A stretch of 64,000 nucleotides of DNA from an uncultured Clostridia bacterium (GCA_934757855.1 CAKVLR010000003.1:1-64000), one strand, 5' to 3'. Numbered from the stretch's first letter, positions 25,436 to 34,555 are shown. The notes: generated from the sequence alone by a model not told the origin. Numbers and translations: made by a program.

Positions 25436-27433
25436 TTATTCCCAGAAATCAGTCGAATTGTCCGTTTCACTATTTATATTTTGGGTTGTGTTCTTGGCAA
25501 ATTTTGCTGTAATAATTTTACCTTTTACCGCACTGAGCGGAATGTCTATACTCAATTTTGAACTGTCGGCAGTCACCTTTTGTCCGCTCGAATTTGTAAA
25601 AGTAATGATTTCATCACCGACATACCACCCCTCGAAATTGTACCCTTTGTACGGTATTGCGCTGAGATGCACAATCGCATTTTCATCTTCACTGTCGAAA
25701 CCGTTTACCAGCGTTTGACCGCCATCACTTGTTTCTAGCCCCACTCCGTTCACACTCGCTCCGCCTGAGGTATTAGGCAGATTTGGGCTTGTATTTACAT
25801 AAGTCAATTTTATACTAATATCACCCGTGAAGGCAAAAATTTCAAAAATAATTTGCTTGTTATTTTCGTTGACCGTATATCGTATGAAACCGCTCGCCCC
25901 GGAATAATTTAATATTCCGCTCCGCGATTTCAAAATTTCTATTTCATTTGTATCGACTTGTACACTGTATATATACAAGTTTGCAGTCGTTGGAATTACA
26001 CTATATATTCCGTTGTCCAAATTGTATGAAGATGAAATTTTTAATGCTGTATTTGTACTAGTGAAATTTACATTGTATGCTAGTTTGAAATATGCAACGG
26101 CTGAAATATCTTCACTAACTGTGAAAACATACGGATTTGCAGTAATTTTATTACCATTTACTAACCAGTAATCAAAACTAAACCCTACTTGTGGAATTGC
26201 TGTCATTGTAGCAGAAGTGCTTGTTTTGAACAAATCTCCACTGTATGCACCAAGCAAAGACACACTCCCCTGACTACTGTCACTTGCGGAAACAGAAACT
26301 TGGTTCGCCGTGCTAAGCACGGCAGATTCAAGATTTAAGTGAAGCGCAGGACGCACCGCGTAGGAACTATCCACATTATTGTAATTGCCACTAGACCCAG
26401 AGGGGCCTACACCATACGCATAGTAGGAATTATTGTAATAGGAAGAGCGCGACCACGAGTAAGCATTTGTTGTCTGTCCTCTTTCGTTTACGGAAAGTTT
26501 CCATATACCCAATTTAGAGTCACTATAACCCATCTCTTGCATACTAGGCAACCACAGGCAGTCATTACCCCAGTTGGTATAACCAGATACCTTCTGGAAA
26601 TTGTAACTACTGTAATAGCCTGTTACATTAGTCGCAAGAGAGTCATTCATTAGTGTATAACCTAGTACACTATTGCCTTGTGAGGTAGTTTGATATGGCA
26701 TAGCATTAGGGCGAACTATGTAATCTGTTAAGTCATTGTTATCGCCAGCAGTTGCCACTGTAAACTTAGAAAAAATATGAGTACCATCAGTCACTTGAGT
26801 TGCAGTTGCTGTTGCGCTACTATTGCTACCATTTGAAGTACCATTCCAATATTTGCCACCATTATTTAATGTAACGGCACGAATATAACTCATACCGTAC
26901 ATACTACTAGGGTATGCACTTGTCCAGTTACTACCACTATCGTAATAACCATTTGACCAAGTTGAGGTCAATGCACCATTATTACTAGAAACTGCGTACT
27001 TTACTCCGCTAGGCACTGTGCCTTTTGTAAATTCTGATTGAGTACTGTCCGCTAGCCATAAGGTCGCGGTGCGTTGCCCACTTGCGTTGTTAGTAAGGTA
27101 CACTACTTGCCATTGTAAACCGCCTAGCGTAACTAGAACAGTCTTACCTCCTGTCAATGAACGAATATCACTCGCTGTATAATCACTATCGCTTGTATAT
27201 GCGGTAGAAAGCGTGCTAGTCAAAGCAGTTAACTTGCTATTATAAAATATTTTGGCTTCCGCACTCCAAATTTCGCCTATTTCTACACAATTTGTAGTAT
27301 CACTTGACTTGATAGCGGTCGCTTGATTGCGTTGAATACCGATAACAACACCAGTAGTCACTGGCACTACTAAACATATTATACTTACTACTATTATAAA
27401 TGCTAGTTTTGCCCTACTAATCGTTTTTTCCAT
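25436..27433 (-). CDS. Variable surface protein 2 (paralog of the 8723 gene)
   Basis: 665 residues. A basic stretch and membrane helix at residues 10-33 act as signal anchor. It then shares TNNASGQRTATLWL, WLPSMQEMG, SWSRSS and YAVRPALHLNL with the 8723-11395 gene, in the same order and over about 320 residues. The variable segment lies at residues 329-357. The remainder is beta-rich with InlB-type or bacterial repeats (GYNFEGWYVGD). No LPXTG. Unlike the other paralog it has neither a poly-G tract nor an inserted element. Function unknown; ligand-binding surface protein is inferred. Confidence 0.8.
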   Translation of the reverse strand: MEKTISRAKLAFIIVVSIICLVVPVTTGVVIGIQRNQATAIKSSDTTNCVEIGEIWSAEAKIFYNSKLTALTSTLSTAYTSDSDYTASDIRSLTGGKTVLVTLGGLQWQVVYLTNNASGQRTATLWLADSTQSEFTKGTVPSGVKYAVSSNNGALTSTWSNGYYDSGSNWTSAYPSSMYGMSYIRAVTLNNGGKYWNGTSNGSNSSATATATQVTDGTHIFSKFTVATAGDNNDLTDYIVRPNAMPYQTTSQGNSVLGYTLMNDSLATNVTGYYSSYNFQKVSGYTNWGNDCLWLPSMQEMGYSDSKLGIWKLSVNERGQTTNAYSWSRSSYYNNSYYAYGVGPSGSSGNYNNVDSSYAVRPALHLNLESAVLSTANQVSVSASDSSQGSVSLLGAYSGDLFKTSTSATMTAIPQVGFSFDYWLVNGNKITANPYVFTVSEDISAVAYFKLAYNVNFTSTNTALKISSSYNLDNGIYSVIPTTANLYIYSVQVDTNEIEILKSRSGILNYSGASGFIRYTVNENNKQIIFEIFAFTGDISIKLTYVNTSPNLPNTSGGASVNGVGLETSDGGQTLVNGFDSEDENAIVHLSAIPYKGYNFEGWYVGDEIITFTNSSGQKVTADSSKLSIDIPLSAVKGKIITAKFAKNTTQNINSETDNSTDFWE
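26317..26466 (-). repeat. Variable-repeat-like segment, copy 2
   Basis: Gap-free 150-nt partner of 9952-10101. The core reads SSYYNNSYYAYGVGP, then the constant SGSSG, then NYNNVDSS. Codons of the form AAT, AAC and TAC dominate the variable positions, close to what a template of repeated AAY codons would give. Confidence 0.7.
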
Positions 27434-27490
27434 ATTTTTTTCTCCTAAAATTTTTTATGCATTTTCCGTAAACTAGTAACTATTGTTAAT

Positions 27491-27519
27491 ATTATATCTT
27501 ATTTTTCACAAAAGCACAA
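27491..27519 (-). promoter_or_regulatory. Promoter of variable surface protein 2
   Basis: TTGTGC, 17 bases, perfect TATAAT on the minus strand. The AATAAGATATAAT stretch also occurs in the left-edge promoter. Confidence 0.55.
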
Positions 27520-27597
27520 ACAAATTGAAGGGTATTTTGTAACTTTTTGTATTTTTATTTTCTACTTTCTACATTTTTAGACAAAATTCTCCTTAAA

Positions 27598-27706
27598 GTG
27601 TGCTTGCACACGGAAAGTCTGGCAGAACTGTAAGCCTAGTAGAATAGTGAGAAATTAGCCAGCCATAGAGAGATTGCCACACCCCTTGCAGGGGTTCGCA
27701 ATGACA
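27598..27706. repeat. Partial composite element, type B
   Basis: Middle block starting with hairpin GTGTGC/GCACAC, then CGGAAAGTCTGGCAG, TAGTAGAA and TTAGCCAGCCA, followed by a palindrome with ACCCCTTGCAGGGGT core. The left palindrome seems to be missing. Confidence 0.7.
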
Positions 27707-27728
27707 AAAGGAATTATTATTTTATCAA

Positions 27729-27882
27729 GAGATTGCCACGGGGCTTTCGGCCCCTCGCAATGCCTTGGAGTACCGCTAGGTACGGAAAGTCTGGCAGTAC
27801 ACGGAGGTAAAGTAGAAACGACAAGATATTAGCCAGCCATATTTAGAGATTGCCGCGGTCGCTACGCTCCCTCGCAATGACA
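27729..27882. repeat. Composite element, type B, intergenic
   Basis: Palindrome (27729-27762, core GGGGCTTTCGGCCCC), middle block with GTACC/GGTAC hairpin and AAGTAGAAACGACA, then second palindrome (27845-27882). Same layout and almost the same length as 11160-11316. Confidence 0.75.
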
Positions 27883-27945
27883 CCCCTGCGGGGTGTTAGC
27901 ACAAGCCAGCCAGTCGCACTCCCTCACAATAGCAAGAGGCAAACA
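27883..27945. repeat. Truncated hybrid repeat
   Basis: After a CACCCCTGCGGGGTG hairpin the sequence reads AAGCCAGCCAGTCGCACTCC then CTCACAATAGCAAG, joining the end of a middle block directly to the end of a palindrome, as if an internal deletion had occurred. Confidence 0.5.
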
Positions 27946-28002
27946 AAAAACAGCCAAATAATTTACATTACTTGACTATTTTTATCTATGTATTTTGATA
28001 TT

Positions 28003-29076
28003 TTACGCTGAAACGATTTTTTGTGAAATTGTATTGATTAATTGAGTTAGATTTTTGTATTCGCAGTTATAAAAGTCGTTTAGAATATCAATATAACCTT
28101 GCTCAATTTCGGTTGGGTTGTCTTTACTTAAATTTACTTTTGGCAGAATTTCTTTTACCATTTTGTAACTATTTTCAAATACTGGGTTGTAGTTTATGGC
28201 TGAATTATACGCAGAAACTACTGCCTTTTCATTCTCGGTCATTTCGCCCGTTCTCTTTTCAAACTCTTGAATTTTTGTATCAATATTTAGATAAGATTGA
28301 AGTACTGAATTGACATCTTTGCTATAATTTTGGTCGGTGTAGTATTCGCTGTCGCCATTTGCCAAAGTTCTATCATAGATATATGGCAAGTAGGAATTGA
28401 TATACACATCGGCAAGTTTGGTTAAACTCTCGATATAATATTTCTCAATTTTACCGCTTGCGATACGACCAGTTGCGGAATTTGAAGCATTGATAAACAC
28501 ATATTTATTGTAAAGTTCGATATACTGTTGTGAAAACTCGCAACTTGTCTTTACCAACTCGTAATAGTCATCAAGCATTGTATTAAGCCAACTTATTTCT
28601 AGCGCACTAGTTGCGTTAAATGTAGCGCGGGTGTCAAATTTTTTCTTATCTTGTAAAAATTTTTCCGCTTTTGCCTTTAAGTCCAAAAATTTCTTGTAGA
28701 GGCTTGTGCTTTCATTCATAGGCACATTTTCGCTAGTAACATTTACATAGTTTTTGGCAAATACTAGACTTGCTTTTAGCGTAGGCTCAAAAATGGCTTG
28801 ATTTGAGTTTATATTGCCCGATAAGCGAGTAAATTTGCTCAATTTACTATCTTTGTCTGTTTGGTTGATACAAACCTTCATAATTTCATTTTTGTATGTA
28901 ACTTTTATATATCCTTCGGTATCAAACAACTCGCCTTGATTGTCTTTTACAAAAGTTTTGTACGCATCTTGAAATTCCGCGTAAGAATACTGTGTATTGT
29001 CACAACCAGCAAAAATCATTATTGAACAACACAACAAAGCCACGCACATAAAGCACGAAATTGCAATTTTTTTCAT
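28003..29076 (-). CDS. Lipoprotein, unknown
   Basis: 357 residues with a signal peptide ending in the lipobox IFAGC (Cys at about residue 25), so it should be lipid-anchored outside the membrane. The rest is helical, with YNPVFENSY and repeated Tyr-rich stretches, and contains no catalytic signature I recognise. It lies one base after the membrane protein gene at 29078-29986 and is probably the last gene of the ileS transcript. Helical bundle or substrate-binding-like lipoprotein are possible. Confidence 0.7.
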   Translation of the reverse strand: MKKIAISCFMCVALLCCSIMIFAGCDNTQYSYAEFQDAYKTFVKDNQGELFDTEGYIKVTYKNEIMKVCINQTDKDSKLSKFTRLSGNINSNQAIFEPTLKASLVFAKNYVNVTSENVPMNESTSLYKKFLDLKAKAEKFLQDKKKFDTRATFNATSALEISWLNTMLDDYYELVKTSCEFSQQYIELYNKYVFINASNSATGRIASGKIEKYYIESLTKLADVYINSYLPYIYDRTLANGDSEYYTDQNYSKDVNSVLQSYLNIDTKIQEFEKRTGEMTENEKAVVSAYNSAINYNPVFENSYKMVKEILPKVNLSKDNPTEIEQGYIDILNDFYNCEYKNLTQLINTISQKIVSA

Positions 29077-29077
29077 T

Positions 29078-29986
29078 TTACAACCTCCCCACTAAACCAA
29101 ATCCAGCCAAAAGCAAGTAAATCCTTTCTTTTTCCACTGTATCGGTAATTTTGTTGTAGTAGTCTGCCTTGTCTGTCGAATTTAGAAAAGCAGAATAGTC
29201 TTTGTCTTTTGCACTAAACACTGTGATAAATTTTGCGATTTGTGTGTCACTAGATTGTGCAGTAAAGTTAGCCGATTTGCTTTGCGTATAAAATTTCGCC
29301 ATAGCGAGGCTGTCTTTGTACAACGCAACACTAACCTCATCACCACCCAAAACAGCGGTCTTTAACAACTCTGCCTCTACACTCAAACCGTAAGTTTGCA
29401 CATATTTTTGACTTTGTTTTGCATCAATATTTTTGTAAAAATAACTTGTCACATAATCAAAAGTATCTTTTGCGAGTTTGTGGTAATTCTTCACCAACCC
29501 TTCCAAATCTATAATCAATGATTTAAAATTTTGTACAGTTGCGGGGTTTGTCGTACCTAATTGATTGTAAGTTTGATTGAACAACGATTGGCTACGCAAT
29601 GCTTGCGTAAGTGAAGTTTGATAAGATTTTATATCGTTTTGAATTTCAGTCGCTTTTGCATTATCTTTGTTACCAACATACATAAGCAAATTTGCATAGG
29701 TATCCAAAATTTCATTGTCCATATAATAGGTCAAGTACAACTCACTATAACCTTGATTTGAAACATTTTTGTTATACTCAAAATATGTTCCGCTTTCCAA
29801 CTCGCCTAAATTTGTATTTAAAGTTTTTTGTTCATCAGATGCAAGAAGTTTACTCATTTCTTCGTGAACAGCCCCGCGCACATTATCATTTTTTATCAAG
29901 AAAAAGTAAATGCACGCGCCTATTCCCGCCAAGATTATGAGTGCAACCAAAACTCTTGCGAACACAACACCAGCCGATTTAGCCAT
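29078..29986 (-). CDS. Single-helix membrane protein, unknown
   Basis: 302 residues. A membrane helix at residues 10-29 (VFARVLVALIILAGIGACIYFFL) anchors a long, mostly helical extracytoplasmic domain with many Tyr and Asn. Family not recognised. The general build resembles the neighbour at 28003-29076, and both may work together at the cell surface. The gene lies three bases after the RluA-like gene and one base before the lipoprotein gene. Confidence 0.7.
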   Translation of the reverse strand: MAKSAGVVFARVLVALIILAGIGACIYFFLIKNDNVRGAVHEEMSKLLASDEQKTLNTNLGELESGTYFEYNKNVSNQGYSELYLTYYMDNEILDTYANLLMYVGNKDNAKATEIQNDIKSYQTSLTQALRSQSLFNQTYNQLGTTNPATVQNFKSLIIDLEGLVKNYHKLAKDTFDYVTSYFYKNIDAKQSQKYVQTYGLSVEAELLKTAVLGGDEVSVALYKDSLAMAKFYTQSKSANFTAQSSDTQIAKFITVFSAKDKDYSAFLNSTDKADYYNKITDTVEKERIYLLLAGFGLVGRL

Positions 29987-29989
29987 TTT

Positions 29990-30649
29990 CTACCCTCCTA
30001 ACTTTATTTGAAAAATGTCTGCTAAATTAAAGTAATTCCACGGTTTACTATCTGGCACCATTGCCCTAAAATTGAGATATTCCTGTTTTGTTGGGTGCTT
30101 TATGCGCGCATCTACCAAATATAGTGCAGTATTTGTATTTTTCGCCAAACTGTCCCCGCCATACAATTTATCACCAAAAATAGGCATATTTAAGTCCGCC
30201 ATTGCAAACCTAACGGTTTCGGGTGTGCTAACATTTGTATCTACCCTTACAATTTGAATTTGCTGTACCTTTTGCACAACTTCATAGTTTACACCAAAAC
30301 TTTCCGCCCCCGCGTTAAGTTGTGGGATATGAATAAGTTTGTTTGACTTTTTATCTCTTGTATAGTAGGCACTAAAACTACCTTTGTCTTGTTTTGCTTG
30401 CCCTATTGTAACAGCATAGAACTTAAACTCAAATTCATTAGCCTTGTAACTTTCTCTTAAAGTCTTGTATACACCCTCGTTTAGCGCATACACTACGACG
30501 CCACCAGCAAGCGCTTCTAAATTGTATATAGGTTTTGCTTCTTTACCCAAAAATTCATTTATTTTAGAAGTTAATTGCGCCATAGTTTCATTTTGCTCTT
30601 TAAATACCGCTAAAATATCATCATCTCTTAAAAATATTCTTTCTTCCAT
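29990..30649 (-). CDS. Degenerate RluA-family pseudouridine synthase
   Basis: 219 residues that match the RluA catalytic fold in order: DDDILAVFK near the N-terminus, a core motif at 42-50 where relatives read HRLDxxTSG, then LYLVDARIKHPT (RluA: lysine/histidine-rich end) and FRAMVPD. The motif here is YNLEALAGG, so the catalytic Asp is replaced by Glu, and the S4 domain is absent. I therefore expect little or no uridine isomerase activity; a binding or structural role is possible. It starts at the stop codon of ileS and is likely translated by coupling. Confidence 0.75.
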   Translation of the reverse strand: MEERIFLRDDDILAVFKEQNETMAQLTSKINEFLGKEAKPIYNLEALAGGVVVYALNEGVYKTLRESYKANEFEFKFYAVTIGQAKQDKGSFSAYYTRDKKSNKLIHIPQLNAGAESFGVNYEVVQKVQQIQIVRVDTNVSTPETVRFAMADLNMPIFGDKLYGGDSLAKNTNTALYLVDARIKHPTKQEYLNFRAMVPDSKPWNYFNLADIFQIKLGG

Positions 30650-33600
30650 TATTTCACCCTTGAAATTGAAATATCACAAGCCGTTCCATTGATGTCTGTT
30701 TGCAACTTAAATTCGCCTTCATTACCGCTCGACAAACTTTCCGCTAGTATAATATTTGAAATAAATTGCTTGTACTCTTGCAATGTATTATCAAGCGCCT
30801 CATCAGTTTGATACCAAACATTGATTTTATCTTCGACCTCAAAGCCAGCCTCTTTGCGCATATTTTGCACTTTACTAATAAACTCGCGTGCGTTACCCTC
30901 AGCAATTAATTCAGGCGTAAGCACTGTGTCTAGTATTACAGTAATACCTGCATTTGTTTCAGCAGTAAAGTCAGGTTTGCTGTGCGGATAAATCAAGACA
31001 TCATCGACCCCAAGCACAATACTTAAACTTTCATCTACCGTGACAGTTTTGCCACTATTGAGTTTGCCTACAATATCATAAGCATCACAATTTGCAAAAA
31101 ATTCTCTAATTAAACTCAAATTCTTGCCGTATTTAGGCCCAAGCGTCTTTAATTGAGGTTTAAGTTCAAAAGTAATGTACTCCGCTGGATTTTCAATAAA
31201 CGCAACATTCTTTACATTCAAGTCATCAGCAATTATCGCCATAAGTTGGTCGTTTAAATCAACCTTGTTTGCTGAGAAGATAAACATATTTGCAATCGGC
31301 TGTCTATTCTTTATATTGCTTGCATTTCTACCTGCACGACCAAGCGCAACAATGTCGATTACCTCTTGCATTTGCTTGTTAAGTTCCTCATTAATTAAAC
31401 TTGCATCTGCTTTTGGATAGTCCGCCAAATGCACGCTTAACTTTGCATTTTCTACGCCTTTCGTAAGGTTTGTATAAATTGTATCACTAATAAATGGCAT
31501 AAATGGCGCGCAAAGTTTTGTGAGTTCTACCAAGGTGTGATACAAGCAGTTAAACGCCGAGGTCTTGTCCTCATTCTCACCGTCAACCCAAAAACGCTCA
31601 CGGCTACGGCGAACATACCAGTTTGACAACTCATCAATAAATTCGGCAAGTGCGCGTGCGCTGTCAGTGAAATTAAATTCAGCCATATAACTTTCAATCT
31701 TAGCCTCTAAACTATTGAGTTGTGACAATAACCATTTGTCCATAAGGCTTAATTTACATTCTAGCACATTTTGGGCTGGTTTGAAGTCATCAATATTTGC
31801 ATAAAGCACAAAGAACGCATAAGTATTCCATAAAGTAGAGATAGTCTTACGCTGTACCTCAGCAATTCCGTTTTCATCGAGTTTTTGACTTAACCAAGGA
31901 GCAGAGTTTGAGCAGAAATAAAATCTAACTGTATCTGCACCAAATTTATCAATCAAGCCGTTAATATCCACTACATTACCGAGCGACTTGCTCATTTTTA
32001 GACCATTTTTGTCGTAAATATGCCCACTCATTACACAAGACTTGTATGGCGTTACACCAAATACAGTTGTACTAATTGCTTGTAGTGAATAGAACCAACC
32101 ACGAGTCTGGTCTTGCGCCTCACAAATAAAGTCCGCAGGAAATTGCTCTTTAAATTTGTCTTGATTTTCAAAAGGATAGTGCCATTGCGCAAAAGGCATT
32201 GCGCCAGAATCGTACCAGCAGTCAATTACTTGCGGAACGCGTTTCATAGTACCGCCACATTCACAATCAAAAGTGAAATTATCAATGTATGGCTTGTGCA
32301 AATCTTTTACCTCAGTAGCCCCGCTCAACTCGCATAATTCTGCGATACTGCCAACCGAGTGCAACTTACCACATTTATCACAACGCCAAATATTAAGAGG
32401 TGTACCCCAGTATCTGTCGCGCGACAAATTCCAGTCAATAGCGTTTGCAAGGAAATTACCCATACGCCCATCACGCACGGTTTCTGGGTGCCAGTCAACT
32501 GTAAGGTTATTTTTCACCATTGCATCACGATATTTGCTCATACGCACGAACCAACCGTTACGCGCGTAGTTGATTAATGGAGTATGACATCTCCAACAAT
32601 GAGGGTATTCGTGTTCGTAAAGTTGCTCTTTTACGACTACGCCTTGCTTTTTCAAATCTTCGATAATTTCATCGTTAGCAACAATATTTCTTTTACCCGC
32701 ATATTTAGGTAATGTGTCATCAAAGCAACCCTTTTCATCGATGAGTTTCACAAAAGGCAGATTGTACGCATTACCAACATTTGAGTCATCTGCACCAAAC
32801 GCAGGCGCAATGTGTACAATACCAGTACCATCTGAAATTGTGACATAATCAGCACAAGTCACATAGTACGCTTGTTTTCCCTCTAAGACCGCCTCTGGCA
32901 AATTAAACAAAGGCTTGTAAGCGATTTTTTCTAAATCTTTACCCTTAAATTGCTTGATTTCGGTAAATTCTTCAAAGAGTTTATTTACCAAATTCTTTGC
33001 CATTATGTAATGTTCTCCGCCCTCGACAGCAATCTCCACATAATCAATTTCAGGGTTAACCGCAAGTGCTACATTACTAGGCAAGGTCCAAGGAGTAGTT
33101 GTCCAAGCGATAAAATAACAATTTGGTCGGTCCACCAACTCAAATCTAGCATAAACTGTGCGGTCTTTTACTGTTTCGTAACCTTGCGCTACTTCGTGAC
33201 TTGCAAGGCTTGTACCACAACGCGGACAATATGGCGCAACTCTATATCCTTCGTAAATGTCGCCCTTTTCAAAGAGTTGTTTTAATGACCACCACACACT
33301 CTCGATATATTCGTTTGAGCAAGTCTTGTACGCATCATCAAGATTTACCCAAAAACCTAATTTGCGTGTAGCAACTCTCCATTCGTTTTCATAAAGATTG
33401 ATAATCTTTTTACATTCATCTACAAACTTTTGCACACCACAAACTTCAATTTCGGCTTTATTTTTCAGACCTAAATCTTTTTCCGCTCTTTGCTCTACTG
33501 GCAACCCGTGCGTATCCCAACCAGCCTTACGCAACACCTTTCTACCAGCCATTGAGTAATAACGCAAAATAGTATCTTTGTAAATACGCGTACTACCGTG

Positions 33601-33771
33601 TCCAATGTGAGGCAAACCGTTCATTCCTGGGGGACCTTCGTAAAATACAAACGGCTTTTGTCCCTCACGCTCTTTGATACTTTCTTCAAAAACATTATTT
33701 TTGTCCCAAAAATCAAGCACTTTTTTGTCCATTTCTGGCAAATTCAATTTACTATCTACTTTTTCAAACAT
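30649..33771 (-). CDS. ileS: Isoleucine--tRNA ligase
   Basis: Class I synthetase charging tRNA-Ile. 1040 residues, with HIGH-type motif GLPHIGHGS (about residue 54), connective-peptide editing domain, and KMSKS in GLKMSKSLGN near residue 600. The length and the LxDY start of the C-terminal region suit the eukaryote-like (IleS2) type typical of clostridia rather than the shorter IleS1. Upstream is the HEPN/CBS-like gene with an intergenic gap of 12 bases; downstream genes overlap or follow closely. Confidence 0.95.
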   Translation of the reverse strand: MFEKVDSKLNLPEMDKKVLDFWDKNNVFEESIKEREGQKPFVFYEGPPGMNGLPHIGHGSTRIYKDTILRYYSMAGRKVLRKAGWDTHGLPVEQRAEKDLGLKNKAEIEVCGVQKFVDECKKIINLYENEWRVATRKLGFWVNLDDAYKTCSNEYIESVWWSLKQLFEKGDIYEGYRVAPYCPRCGTSLASHEVAQGYETVKDRTVYARFELVDRPNCYFIAWTTTPWTLPSNVALAVNPEIDYVEIAVEGGEHYIMAKNLVNKLFEEFTEIKQFKGKDLEKIAYKPLFNLPEAVLEGKQAYYVTCADYVTISDGTGIVHIAPAFGADDSNVGNAYNLPFVKLIDEKGCFDDTLPKYAGKRNIVANDEIIEDLKKQGVVVKEQLYEHEYPHCWRCHTPLINYARNGWFVRMSKYRDAMVKNNLTVDWHPETVRDGRMGNFLANAIDWNLSRDRYWGTPLNIWRCDKCGKLHSVGSIAELCELSGATEVKDLHKPYIDNFTFDCECGGTMKRVPQVIDCWYDSGAMPFAQWHYPFENQDKFKEQFPADFICEAQDQTRGWFYSLQAISTTVFGVTPYKSCVMSGHIYDKNGLKMSKSLGNVVDINGLIDKFGADTVRFYFCSNSAPWLSQKLDENGIAEVQRKTISTLWNTYAFFVLYANIDDFKPAQNVLECKLSLMDKWLLSQLNSLEAKIESYMAEFNFTDSARALAEFIDELSNWYVRRSRERFWVDGENEDKTSAFNCLYHTLVELTKLCAPFMPFISDTIYTNLTKGVENAKLSVHLADYPKADASLINEELNKQMQEVIDIVALGRAGRNASNIKNRQPIANMFIFSANKVDLNDQLMAIIADDLNVKNVAFIENPAEYITFELKPQLKTLGPKYGKNLSLIREFFANCDAYDIVGKLNSGKTVTVDESLSIVLGVDDVLIYPHSKPDFTAETNAGITVILDTVLTPELIAEGNAREFISKVQNMRKEAGFEVEDKINVWYQTDEALDNTLQEYKQFISNIILAESLSSGNEGEFKLQTDINGTACDISISRVK

Positions 33772-33783
33772 TTTCTAGTCCTT

Positions 33784-34506
33784 TTATAATTCATAATCTT
33801 CAACAACTTTATTTAAGTCCATAATATTTGCAACAGTCAAAATACCAATAGGTCGCTCCAAATTGCTACCATTCTTTGTAATAACGATTGCAAGCAACTT
33901 TCTATTGTAATAAAATAAATCCAATGCCTCTTGCACGGTCAAATTTTTCGACCTAATCACAAACAACTTATCTACATCTTGTTCGCTAATCACTCGTTTT
34001 ACAGGCGTATTTTCCGTAATTTCATCAAGATTTAGATTTTTGTCAATCGCTGCACCCAAAATATTGATAATTCGCCCAGAATTTAATACACCTGAAATTG
34101 TTTCATTTTCACAAACAGGTATTGTCTTAAAACCAGTCTTGTATATCGTTTCAATCGCCTTTTTTAGGCTGACATTACCATCAAGCACCAACACATTTTT
34201 GGTAGCGATACTATCATAAGCAAGTGGTGGTCTAGCAATCAAATCTGCTATTCGTTCAATATCTACCACAACCTCATCGTGAGGCTCGGCAATAATTCGC
34301 TCCTCATTGCTATTGTGAATAATCGCGTTGCGTAATCTCGCATAATCAATCAACCTATCCTCATACTTGCGCACAACACTGTTTAGCGAAACAGCACGCC
34401 TTATCATATCACTAAAAGTGATACTGCGTTTAAAATTATATACAGAGCGCAAAGTTTGGTCTATATTGTTGTATGCATTTATAAATCTAATTGCATTTGA
34501 TTCCAT
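33784..34506 (-). CDS. HEPN-like and CBS-domain protein
   Basis: 240 residues. The C-terminal 140 residues contain two CBS-type repeats (TIYKTGFKTIPVC and LDLFYYNRKLLAIVITKNG), usually adenosine-nucleotide sensors. The N-terminal 90 residues are helical and contain R-N-A-I-I-H at 59-64, which fits the Rx4H motif of HEPN nucleases. HEPN assignment is an inference from one motif. The gene is the first of the ileS transcript. If real, it could couple nucleotide level to RNA cleavage near translation genes; a simple regulatory CBS protein is equally possible. Confidence 0.6.
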   Translation of the reverse strand: MESNAIRFINAYNNIDQTLRSVYNFKRSITFSDMIRRAVSLNSVVRKYEDRLIDYARLRNAIIHNSNEERIIAEPHDEVVVDIERIADLIARPPLAYDSIATKNVLVLDGNVSLKKAIETIYKTGFKTIPVCENETISGVLNSGRIINILGAAIDKNLNLDEITENTPVKRVISEQDVDKLFVIRSKNLTVQEALDLFYYNRKLLAIVITKNGSNLERPIGILTVANIMDLNKVVEDYEL

Positions 34507-34526
34507 ATTTACACCTCAATAAGTTA

Positions 34527-34555
34527 ATTTTACCATAATTAAAGCAAAATAACAA
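34527..34555 (-). promoter_or_regulatory. Promoter of the CBS-ileS operon
   Basis: TTGTTA, 17 bases, TAAAAT on the minus strand, some 20 bases before the first start codon. Confidence 0.55.

Larger units (their letters stand above)
27520..28002. other. Repeat-rich non-coding region
   Basis: Between surface protein 2 and the lipoprotein gene there is no credible coding frame. It contains three palindrome copies, two middle-block copies and a truncated hybrid (listed separately), then AT-rich sequence at 27950-28002. Confidence 0.65.

Noticed and set aside
26339..26653. Plus-strand frame opposite the variable segment
   Set aside because: No ribosome site or promoter; it is the antisense of the surface gene's conserved domain.
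8723..27433. Reverse transcriptase or template repeat for the DGR-like segments
   Set aside because: I looked for a YxDD-type polymerase gene and for a third copy of the GAGCGCGACCACGAG flank between and around the two genes and found none, so the machinery is not claimed for this window.
27598..27945. Repeated units resembling a CRISPR array
   Set aside because: Units differ in length and order, spacers are not of equal size, and the units are palindromes also found singly elsewhere in the window. No cas gene is near.
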